DNA of 64,000 nt. It comes from Methanobacteriota archaeon (lineage in GTDB: Archaea; Thermoplasmatota; Poseidoniia; Poseidoniales; Thalassarchaeaceae). The position numbers were made by a program, and so were the translations under genes. The DNA lies in the NCBI GenBank assembly GCA_018650285.1, contig JABIGF010000015.1, forward strand, positions 1 through 64,000, written 5' to 3'. Of this stretch, positions 41,437-50,492 are shown one piece after another (position 1 is the stretch's first letter; every line of letters starts with the position of its first letter). The notes beneath the pieces were generated by a model. The model was not told where the DNA came from. It did not search any database and saw only the letters and a list, made by a program, of their open reading frames with translations.

Positions 41437-42368
41437 CTACTTTCTTTGTATTGCAACCTTTGATGCTTCAATAATATGGTTAATACCCATGCCAAATTTT
41501 TCCAGCAGTTCATCTCCACCACCAGATTGACCAAAGTGATCCTTCACACCGATTCTTTCAAGCGGGGCAGGGCAATTAGAACTCAAATGTTCTGCAACAG
41601 CCCCACCAAGTCCACCAATAATGGAATGGTCTTCGACAGTCACAAACGCACCACACCTAGATGCCAAATTTGAAATTAATTCGCCATCAAGTGGTTTGAT
41701 TGTATGCATATCGATAACAGTTGCCTCAACTCCCTCTTTTGCCAGTTCGGCTGCAGCATCTAGTGATTTAGATACCATTACTCCGCAGGCAATAATTGCC
41801 ACATCATTTCCTTCGCGAAGAGTAACACCTTTGCCGATTTCTAATCGAGATGCCGAGTCTGCATCGTAGATTCTTGGTGTTTTATTTCTAGCAGTCCTAG
41901 TATATGACGGGGAATTCATATCAGCCAATTGTATAGTAAGCATTTCAGTACTTATATCATCACTAGGGTGAATAACGAGCATATTTGGAAGTGTTCGATA
42001 AATCGCTAAATCTTCAATTGATTGTGCTGATGAACCATCAGTACCAGTATGAATTCCACCATGACTACCACAAATATGTACGGGGATGTTAGGTCTTGCA
42101 ATCCCATTTCTCACCTGTTCGAATCCTCGTTCAGTAAATATTGCAAAGGTGGATGCAAATGGTTTGTATCCACTAGTTGCAAGACCGGCAGAAACTAGCA
42201 TCATGTTTTGTTCTGAAATGCCTAGAGAAATCGTTCTCTCTGGATACACCTTTCTGAAATTTTGACTCTTTGTTGATTTACCCAAATCAGCTTCAACTAC
42301 TACGACGGTTGGGTCGCTAGCCAATTTTAGTAAGGCCGCACCATAGCCATCTCTTGACGCCCCCATGG

Positions 42369-42372
<4 letters not shown>
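41437..42372 (-). CDS. tktB: Transketolase, C-terminal subunit
   Basis: The pyrimidine-binding and C-terminal domains of a split transketolase, 311 residues. Visible: GISEQNMM, FASTFAIFTERGFEQVR, and SHGGIHTGTDGSSAQSIEDL, where the Glu of the SEQN motif activates thiamine diphosphate. Works with the N-terminal subunit encoded just upstream to move C2 units between sugar phosphates. The start overlaps the upstream gene stop by 4 bases (ATGA). This arrangement is common in archaea. Confidence 0.94.
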
Positions 42373-43208
<836 letters not shown>

Positions 43209-43282
43209 CACAACCTGTCCCCGTTGCCCTTGCCCTTCCGCAAGCCTTTGATGATTTCCTTAAGTGGAGAAAATCAATTTGT

Positions 43283-45361
43283 TTAATTTGGTTTGATTTT
43301 TTCAATCAATCTTCGGCCACCATCAAAAGCAACTTGTGCCCAATCAAACATAAGAGAGAATGGTCTTTTTCCAGGAGGGAGGCTTCTAGTTACTAACCAA
43401 GTGAATACACCAAAGAACCAAAGGAAGAAAATTAGCGAGAAGAATGGACCAAGTGTACCTAGGAAAGGTATCCAATTATTTGGAGGCGAGATAAATGGAA
43501 TAATAATGATTACAGCAATCAATACGCCCATTAGGGCTTCTCCAGCAATTAGGCCGGCAGATAACAAAGTGCCACGACTAACCAATTCTTTACTTGATTT
43601 AATTGCCTTTTCAGAAGGCTTCCCACTCAAGGTTCCATCGACTCTTAGATGGGCTGTTCTACTAACGAAGTGGTTTAGTACTCCACCAAGGAATATTGTT
43701 GCAGAAAGATAGAATGGCAGATACATTCCAATAGCGATTGACATGATTGGTAGTTTTGGACCGTTAGAGCCAAGGTACCAACGGGCACCAATTATTATGG
43801 CAGCCACAGCTACTCCCAATCCTAACATTGGATAGTTGACAGAGCCACCAAACATCCCTTCAATGAGAGTACCAATGATTTCAGCCTGTGGTGCTTCTAA
43901 GACTTTACTACATCCCCATTCAGGATGTGGATTCACGGCACAATATGTTGGTGTAATTCTAAATGCCTCATTAAGAACAGTTAGAGTCAATGGGGCTACA
44001 ATGGCACCAATAATGACTCCAATTAGTTCTGCTGTTTGCTGCTTCCATGGTGTCGCTCCAACTAAATGCCCTGTTTTTAGATCCTGCATTACATCTCCAG
44101 CGATTGCAGCATTAACAGCGACTACAGACGCAATGATTAGAGTGGCATACATCAAGTCCTCTTGTTCCATGTTCAATAGAACACCACCTACAAACCAAAC
44201 AACAAGGCTGGTTGCCATCAAAGTAGCAATAGTCATGCCAGATACTGGAGAGTTTGAGGAGCCAACAACTCCAGCAATGTATCCGGCAACTGCAGAAAAG
44301 AAAAATGCTGTAACAGATAAGAATAGAGCACCAACAATTGCTAAGACGAGTGAATTAGTCTTCCACCAGTAGAATAAGAATGTCAAAAATGCAATAACTC
44401 CAAGAGCGATGATAGCGCGATTCATAGGGATATCCATTTCAGTTCGAATTGTTGATATTTCGGTTTCACCCATGCCTGAACTGATGGCTTTTTTCAATCC
44501 ACTAGAAATTGTTCTTCGCATATCAATTAATGTCCATAATCCGCCAACAACCATACAACCTACGCCGACAAAGCGGATGTGAGTTGCCCAAAGGGTCTTG
44601 AAACCGTGAGCTAAATCAGCATCAACAGGCCAACCGTATGTAAGGCCGTAAATTGGCGTGAGTATGAATACCCCCAGAACAGCACCAAAAAAAATGTATG
44701 ATGCGATATTTAGCCCGACAATCCAACCCACAGCAATCAACGATAGCGAATAGTCTAGAGATGAATATATTCGCATCCCAATAACTTCTCCTGCGACTTC
44801 AATCTTTGCTTGAGTTAATTCAAATCCTTTGACCATCCACCCATATAGAGCACCTAATCCTAGAGCATAAAGAATTACGACAAGTTGTGACCCTCCCTTT
44901 TCACCCGCGACCAATACTTCCTCACAAGCGATTCCTTCTGGATAGAGAAGGGCTTCTTCAATGATGAATACTCTTCTCAAAGTAATGGTGAAGATTGTGC
45001 CTAAAATCCCTCCAAGAATGGCGACAATGAATGTGGTGAGTGTGTCCATTTCTCGACCCATTACTAGGAGCGCAGGCATAGTGAATATTACGCCAGCAGC
45101 AAGGCTTTCACCAGCTGAAGTCATAGTTTGAACAATGTTGTTTTCTAGAATACTTACATCCTTAAAACGCAGCATACGCAACAGAAGCATAGACATTACA
45201 GCGGCTGGAATTGATGCAGAAACGGTCATACCGATGTATAATCCCAAGTATGTGTTTGCTGCTGTCATCAAAGCGCCAAGAACAATTCCAAGAATTAGGG
45301 CGCGCTTAGTTAATTCGGGCAAAGTAACTGACGCGGGAATGTACGGTTCAAACTCGCCCAT
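43283..45361 (-). CDS. OPT-family oligopeptide transporter
   Basis: 692 residues with about 14 to 16 membrane segments. The start TLPELTKRALILGIVLGALMTAANTYLGLYIG is typical of the OPT family (read in parts: NTYLGLYIG), and SPVSGMTIATL plus a GDVMQDLKTGHLVGA loop support it. Members import oligopeptides or metal chelates with protons. A loop with two Cys (YCAVNPHPEWGCSK) is probably external. Transcribed toward the transketolase genes, 74 bases away. Its ATG is preceded by a GC hairpin. Confidence 0.88.
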   Translation of the reverse strand: MGEFEPYIPASVTLPELTKRALILGIVLGALMTAANTYLGLYIGMTVSASIPAAVMSMLLLRMLRFKDVSILENNIVQTMTSAGESLAAGVIFTMPALLVMGREMDTLTTFIVAILGGILGTIFTITLRRVFIIEEALLYPEGIACEEVLVAGEKGGSQLVVILYALGLGALYGWMVKGFELTQAKIEVAGEVIGMRIYSSLDYSLSLIAVGWIVGLNIASYIFFGAVLGVFILTPIYGLTYGWPVDADLAHGFKTLWATHIRFVGVGCMVVGGLWTLIDMRRTISSGLKKAISSGMGETEISTIRTEMDIPMNRAIIALGVIAFLTFLFYWWKTNSLVLAIVGALFLSVTAFFFSAVAGYIAGVVGSSNSPVSGMTIATLMATSLVVWFVGGVLLNMEQEDLMYATLIIASVVAVNAAIAGDVMQDLKTGHLVGATPWKQQTAELIGVIIGAIVAPLTLTVLNEAFRITPTYCAVNPHPEWGCSKVLEAPQAEIIGTLIEGMFGGSVNYPMLGLGVAVAAIIIGARWYLGSNGPKLPIMSIAIGMYLPFYLSATIFLGGVLNHFVSRTAHLRVDGTLSGKPSEKAIKSSKELVSRGTLLSAGLIAGEALMGVLIAVIIIIPFISPPNNWIPFLGTLGPFFSLIFFLWFFGVFTWLVTRSLPPGKRPFSLMFDWAQVAFDGGRRLIEKIKPN

Positions 45362-45363
45362 GC

Positions 45364-45376
45364 GCCCCGCAGGGGC
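45364..45376 (-). promoter_or_regulatory. GC hairpin directly before the OPT start
   Basis: GCCCC (minus strand) TGC GGGGC forms a 5-base stem with a 3-base loop, 2 bases before the OPT ATG at 45361. The 10-mer GCCCCTGCGG (45376-45367, minus) is also in the actin-like gene leader at 36025-36034. A hairpin this close to the start would affect ribosome access. Confidence 0.35.
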
Positions 45377-45466
45377 AATAGGTTGTCAATGCTATGGGTG
45401 AATCGCCTTCTACAGTAAATGGAGAGAAGACCCGCGTCTACAAATAGGACTCCCAATCTGCTCCAC

Positions 45467-48403
45467 ATGAGCGAGCGTATGCCTTCCCCAGCATCAGAAG
45501 AGGAAACTGCCTCTGTAGAAGAGGTTCATCCTTGGCATTTCTTCAATGTTGATGAAGTATTATCTACCCTAAATTCCAGCACAAATGGTCTTTCAAGTGA
45601 AGAGGTTGAGCGGCGTAAATTGATGTACGGAGAGAACAAACTCAAAGGAAAAAAACCACGCCATCCTCTACTAAAATTACTAGATCATTTCAGAGACCCC
45701 ATGGTATATCTTCTTTTGATAGCAGCAATAATTGCTTTCATTGTTGATAGAGATGATATTGGTACACCAATCTTCATCTGTTTCGCATTGACATTAAATG
45801 CTGTCTTTTCATTTATCCAGGAAAATAAAGCCGAAGAAGCAATGAATTCACTAAAAAAGATGTTAGTCAGTTATTGTATTGTATTACGCGATGGGATGGA
45901 ACATCGCCTATCTACTGAAGATTTAGTGCCAGGGGATATTGTTTGGTTGGAAGAGGGCCTTAATGTGCCTGCGGATGTTAGATTGTTAGAAGTTCATCAA
46001 CTTGCCATTAATGAATCTTCATTGACTGGTGAATCAGATGTTGTCTATAAAATAATTGACAGTTGTGCTGAAGATTCAATTCTTCAAGAAATGGAAAATA
46101 TGGCATTCATGGGTACAGTAGTATCTGCTGGACGAGGCCTAGGTATTGTAGTGAAAACTGGAATGATGACGCAGTTAGGCGATATTGCATCGGGACTTTC
46201 CGATGTAGAAACGCCTCCAACTCCCTTAGAAGTGAAACTTAATTCACTAGGTAGGTTCCTTGGACAAATAGCCATTTTTACAGCATTAGCCTTAGTTGGA
46301 ATCAATGTAATTGGGTCATTAATTGATGGAGCAAGTACTGCCGAACTAAAAGCTATAGTTTCAGAACAGTTTCTGATTGCAGTTGCCATTTTTGTAGCCA
46401 TAGTTCCAGAAGGGCTCCCTATTATTCTAGTAATTACATTAGCCCTTGGTATGCAAAATATGTCTGCAAAAAATGCTATCGTATCACGTATGAAAGTTGT
46501 AGAAACATTAGGTTCAGCAACAATCATTTGCACTGACAAAACTGGTACCCTTACTAGAAATGAAATGTCTGTAAGGTCATTTTTCTGCGGGGAGCATGTA
46601 TATTCTGTTTCTGGCTCGGGATTTAACCCCACAACTGGTTCACTGAGAATTGGTGAAAAGGCAAATATCCCTGAAAATGAATTAGCTGAATTAAAGGTTG
46701 ACAAGGGATTCAAATTAGCTACTGCCTGTACACTCCTTTGTCAAAACAGCACTATTCGTGAGGATGAAGGTGAATGGAAAGCGATTGGTAATCCAACTGA
46801 TAGTGCGTGTGCTGTATTCGGCTGGAAGATGATTGAACCTGTAGATTCATTTAGAAGAAGTCATCCTAGATTCAAAGAATATACATTCGATAGAGTAAGA
46901 AAAAGAATGACCACTATCCATGAATATGAAGGGGAAAGGTGGGTGTTTTCAAAGGGCGCTATCGGACCATACCTCTCACGAATCTCTCATGTTGTGGAAA
47001 ATGGAAAGGTAATTCCCATCAGTGATAAACATCGAAACCGTATTGGAGAGGTTAACCTTGAAATGGCTACCAAAGCACTTCGCGTAATCGCTTTGACTGC
47101 AAGGCCTCTAAGTGGTGAGGAAAATACTGAAGATATTGATTCAGTAGAATCAGGCTTAATTTTCCTTGGTCTTGTTGGTATTATGGACCCACCTAGACCA
47201 GAGGTTACTGAAGCAATTAAGACGTGCAATGCAGCAGGTATACGCGTAATGATGATTACTGGCGACCAACAGATGACTGCTATGTCTATTGGTAAAGAAA
47301 TTGGTATTATCCAACCAGACTCTCAATTTGTTACTGGAAAACAGTTGAGGAATATGTCTGATGAAGAATTAGATGGGCGTCTAGACAAAATTGTGATGTT
47401 TTCTAGAGTCACGCCTGATCAGAAACTTAGGATCGTTTCTCGTCTACAACAAGCTGGCCACGTGGTAGCAATGACTGGAGATGGCGATAATGATGCACCA
47501 GCCCTCTCTAAAGCAAATATTGGTATCGCTATGGGCTTGAATGGAACAGATGTTGCTAGAGACGCTGCAGACATGGTTCTCAAAGATGATAATTTTTCAA
47601 CTATTGTTGACTCTGTTGAAGAAGGGAGAAAAATATATCTCAACATTCGTAATTTTGTTAGATATCAGATTTCCACAAATGTTGCAGCAGTTTTACTCAT
47701 TATTGTTGGCACATTCATTCTTGGGTGGCGACTACCTATGACGGCCACTCAATTGCTCGTAATCAATATTCTAATGGATGGCCCGCCTGCACTAGCGCTC
47801 GGTATTGAAAAGCGCCATGGAGATGTTATGAATAACCCGCCTCGTGCATTAGTGGAACCGCTCCCTAATGTGATGGATAAAAAGATAATTGGATTCTTGG
47901 GGGTCGTCATGGTGATAGGTACACTCTCCATCTTTGCACTTGCTGGCGGCGGATTAGTTACAGGAGAGGCTTGTGATGGGTTCTCTGCTGCCGATAGTCC
48001 TGATTTGTTTACAGATTCAGGTGAATGTGATGCCACTGCATGGGATACATTTTCTGAGGCGAAATTTGATTATGCAAGGACGGTTGCTTTTGCGGGCTTC
48101 ATTTTGTTCCAATTGTTTAATGTCGTAAATAGTAGAAGTGTTGATGAATCTGCATTCAAACTTGGATTATTCAAAAATATTTTCATCAGTGCGTCTTTCT
48201 TCATCAGCCTATTCTCACTGGTATTAATAGTTCAAAATTCCTATGTTAATGTGCCATTTATGGACATTACAGTTGGTGATTTCCTTTCAACAATCCCGCT
48301 TGAATTATCTGATTGGGCAATGGTTTTTGTTGTAGCATCATCTGTATTCTGGATTGAAGAGTTTAGAAAATACATCTTTGCTAGACGCCATAATGAAGAA
48401 TGA
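45467..48403 (+). CDS. P2-type cation ATPase, SPCA/PMR1-like (Ca2+/Mn2+)
   Basis: About 978 residues: cation_ATPase_N domain (WHFFNVDEVL), TGES loop, M4 motif VPEGLP, phosphorylation site DKTGTLT (about 357), TGDQ motif, a hinge motif reading TGDGDNDAPAL (V to D relative to the usual TGDGVNDAPAL), and M6 NILMDGPPALALGIE, which resembles yeast PMR1 rather than SERCA. C-terminal membrane loop M7-M8 has an acidic, two-Cys insert (GEACDGF...GECDATAW). ATP-driven export of Ca2+ or Mn2+ is likely. Start is uncertain among ATGs at 45419, 45467 and 45479; 45467 lies 20 to 25 bases after a TATA-like ACAAATAG. Confidence 0.85.
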   Translation: MSERMPSPASEEETASVEEVHPWHFFNVDEVLSTLNSSTNGLSSEEVERRKLMYGENKLKGKKPRHPLLKLLDHFRDPMVYLLLIAAIIAFIVDRDDIGTPIFICFALTLNAVFSFIQENKAEEAMNSLKKMLVSYCIVLRDGMEHRLSTEDLVPGDIVWLEEGLNVPADVRLLEVHQLAINESSLTGESDVVYKIIDSCAEDSILQEMENMAFMGTVVSAGRGLGIVVKTGMMTQLGDIASGLSDVETPPTPLEVKLNSLGRFLGQIAIFTALALVGINVIGSLIDGASTAELKAIVSEQFLIAVAIFVAIVPEGLPIILVITLALGMQNMSAKNAIVSRMKVVETLGSATIICTDKTGTLTRNEMSVRSFFCGEHVYSVSGSGFNPTTGSLRIGEKANIPENELAELKVDKGFKLATACTLLCQNSTIREDEGEWKAIGNPTDSACAVFGWKMIEPVDSFRRSHPRFKEYTFDRVRKRMTTIHEYEGERWVFSKGAIGPYLSRISHVVENGKVIPISDKHRNRIGEVNLEMATKALRVIALTARPLSGEENTEDIDSVESGLIFLGLVGIMDPPRPEVTEAIKTCNAAGIRVMMITGDQQMTAMSIGKEIGIIQPDSQFVTGKQLRNMSDEELDGRLDKIVMFSRVTPDQKLRIVSRLQQAGHVVAMTGDGDNDAPALSKANIGIAMGLNGTDVARDAADMVLKDDNFSTIVDSVEEGRKIYLNIRNFVRYQISTNVAAVLLIIVGTFILGWRLPMTATQLLVINILMDGPPALALGIEKRHGDVMNNPPRALVEPLPNVMDKKIIGFLGVVMVIGTLSIFALAGGGLVTGEACDGFSAADSPDLFTDSGECDATAWDTFSEAKFDYARTVAFAGFILFQLFNVVNSRSVDESAFKLGLFKNIFISASFFISLFSLVLIVQNSYVNVPFMDITVGDFLSTIPLELSDWAMVFVVASSVFWIEEFRKYIFARRHNEE

Positions 48404-48456
48404 AATAATTCTAAGAGTCATTATAGCACACGGCTAACGCCGAGTAGTTGAGATAG

Positions 48457-49683
48457 ATGAGTAGGCAGTCAGTAACCACGTGGACAACAACACGCGAAGA
48501 GGCTGGCCAGATCAATCAAAGAGGAGGAATCCCCACTATTTCCCTCAATGCCCATGGCATGGATGACACAGTAAAACAAATCTTAGAGAAGGTATTGCAA
48601 GGGTGTAGGATAACCACTTCTGAGGGCGAGGTGTTGTTCAATCAATGTGACCTGCCAACATTAGGTGCTGTAGCACAGCATCTCAAAGCGAGGAGATTTG
48701 GTGATAATATTTTTTACAATCGCAATCTACACATTAACCAGACAAATATTTGTGTCCTATCATGTAGATTCTGTGCTTTTCGTCGAGGGAGGAAATCGAG
48801 TGATGCTTACTCACTTTCAATTGAAGAATATATTTCAAGAATTATTCCCTTTGAACATTATATTTCGGAAGTTCATACAGTAGGGGGATTGCATCCTGAT
48901 TGGGGTTTAGATTACTATGAAGAATTATTCAAAGCGGTTAAACATAGATTTCCAAATTTGTTTATCAAGGCACTTTCAGCTGTTGAAATTAAGCATCTAT
49001 CTCAATTGACTGGATTATCTATTGAAACAGTATTATCTAAATTAAATGAGGCTGGCCTAGATACACTTCCTGGCGGAGGGGCAGAAATATTAGTTGATGA
49101 AGTGCGAGATAAAATTTGCAAAGGTAAAGAATCTAGCCAAGAATATCTAGATATTCACAAAGAAGCGCATTTACAAGGAATCCCCACTAACTGTACAATG
49201 TTATTTGGAACGGTTGAATCAGTATCACAACGCCTTACGCATTTAGATAAATTAAGGAAATTGCAAGATGAAACCAAGGGATTCCAATGCTTTGTGCCAT
49301 ATCCATTTTTACCCGACTCATCACGTCTTCTAGAAGCACAACTGGCTACTTCAAATGAGATACTACGTATGATCGCAATCTCTAGAATAATGTTGGATAA
49401 TATCCCTCACATCAAGGCGTATCGGATGAATTTGGGAGATAATATCGCTTCCCTAGCATTGTTACATGGTGCCGATGATATTGATGGTACAGTTAGTCAT
49501 GAAGAGATAATGCATCTAGCAGGTTCAAATGCGCCACTAGAAGATAGGGATACCAACCTAATTACCCTCATAGAATCCATTGGGGGGGTTGCAGTTGAGA
49601 GAAACACTGACTACACTCAATTCAATAATCAGAGAACTAACCGCCCTTCACGGCGTAAGGGATTACCGGTAGCACATAGTTGA
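48457..49683 (+). CDS. mqnE: Aminodeoxyfutalosine synthase (radical SAM)
   Basis: First radical step of the futalosine menaquinone pathway, adding a SAM-derived radical to 3-[(1-carboxyvinyl)oxy]benzoate. 408 residues; the [4Fe-4S] cysteines are C99, C103 and C106 (CVLSCRFC), followed by VGGLHPDWGLDYY and KALSAVEIKHL, which match MqnE more than MqnC (whose strand reads QGGLHP). MqnA follows directly, so the pair forms an operon. CofH and MqnC are the nearest alternatives. Confidence 0.9.
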   Translation: MSRQSVTTWTTTREEAGQINQRGGIPTISLNAHGMDDTVKQILEKVLQGCRITTSEGEVLFNQCDLPTLGAVAQHLKARRFGDNIFYNRNLHINQTNICVLSCRFCAFRRGRKSSDAYSLSIEEYISRIIPFEHYISEVHTVGGLHPDWGLDYYEELFKAVKHRFPNLFIKALSAVEIKHLSQLTGLSIETVLSKLNEAGLDTLPGGGAEILVDEVRDKICKGKESSQEYLDIHKEAHLQGIPTNCTMLFGTVESVSQRLTHLDKLRKLQDETKGFQCFVPYPFLPDSSRLLEAQLATSNEILRMIAISRIMLDNIPHIKAYRMNLGDNIASLALLHGADDIDGTVSHEEIMHLAGSNAPLEDRDTNLITLIESIGGVAVERNTDYTQFNNQRTNRPSRRKGLPVAHS

Positions 49684-49697
49684 GGGGAGGGGTTGTA

Positions 49698-50492
49698 TTG
49701 ACTAATTGGACAGAAGTAATTGGCCGGGTATCTTTCGTTAATTGCGACCCACTATTTCATACAATAAGCGATGGTTGGGCTGTATTACCTGCACCACCAG
49801 CCTGGTTAACTGGCCATTTATTGAAAAATGATTGCTTAGTTGCACCTATACCTGCTGCGGATTTTGCAGAACATATTGATGAACTTCTATTGTTGCCTGA
49901 CATTGGGATTGCATCTGATGGTAGCGTTGGCAGCGTTCTATTGTTTAGCAAGAAGGAATTGGCTGAAATCAAAGATATTGCAATGCCAACTGATTCATCA
50001 ACATCTAGAAAGTTAGCGTTATATCTTCTTGCTCAGAGAGGGATTACACCTGATGTTAGTGAAATGGGCCCAGACTTAGATGAAATGCTAGGAAGGTGTG
50101 ATTCTGCTCTTTTAATTGGTGACCGAGCACTAGATGAGGCACAGCGAAATCCAGATTATGTGAAAATGGATTTAGGATTAGAATGGAAGCAATTAACTGG
50201 TTTGCCAATGGTTTTTGGTGTATTTGCTGCATCCAAGAGTGCGCCAAAAAACAAACTAAAAAGCGCACATCAAGAACTATATTCCAATGTCACAAATTTC
50301 TATGAAAGTCAATTGATTAAAGAAAAAGTGATTGATGAAACATCAATGCGTAGCGGCTTTTCTAAATCGCGGGTAAGAGATTATTTTTCAGAGGTTACCA
50401 ATTTGTTGGATGGGTCATCTATTGCAGGCCTAGAAAAATTTCTGACTGAAGTGTGTGAAGTCAATTTGGAAATTGAATGGTTAGAAGTATAA
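49698..50492 (+). CDS. mqnA: Chorismate dehydratase
   Basis: Converts chorismate to 3-[(1-carboxyvinyl)oxy]benzoate, the first committed futalosine-pathway step. About 264 residues, periplasmic-binding-protein fold; N-terminal IGRVSFVNCDPLFH and the middle SALLIGDRALDEA are MqnA signatures. The start is taken as TTG at 49698, with GAGGGGAGGGG (49682-49692) just upstream as ribosome-binding site; an upstream TTG (49680) would overlap mqnE by 4 bases. Abuts the convergent propeller-protein gene at 50493. Confidence 0.9.
   Translation: MTNWTEVIGRVSFVNCDPLFHTISDGWAVLPAPPAWLTGHLLKNDCLVAPIPAADFAEHIDELLLLPDIGIASDGSVGSVLLFSKKELAEIKDIAMPTDSSTSRKLALYLLAQRGITPDVSEMGPDLDEMLGRCDSALLIGDRALDEAQRNPDYVKMDLGLEWKQLTGLPMVFGVFAASKSAPKNKLKSAHQELYSNVTNFYESQLIKEKVIDETSMRSGFSKSRVRDYFSEVTNLLDGSSIAGLEKFLTEVCEVNLEIEWLEV

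Noticed and set aside
42119-42130. tRNA-like TTCGAATCC stretch
   Set aside because: It lies in the transketolase coding sequence and has no matching T-stem or acceptor stem.
43836-44372. Long plus-strand open frame of 178 codons
   Set aside because: It lies wholly antisense to the well-supported OPT transporter; composition is that of a mirrored membrane gene, and no family motif is visible.
46084-46713. Minus-strand open frame of 209 codons
   Set aside because: Antisense to the P-type ATPase core, including the DKTGT region; no motif of its own.
48431-48442. CGGC-TAAC-GCCG hairpin before mqnE
   Set aside because: Only a 4-base stem; too weak to claim as a regulatory structure.
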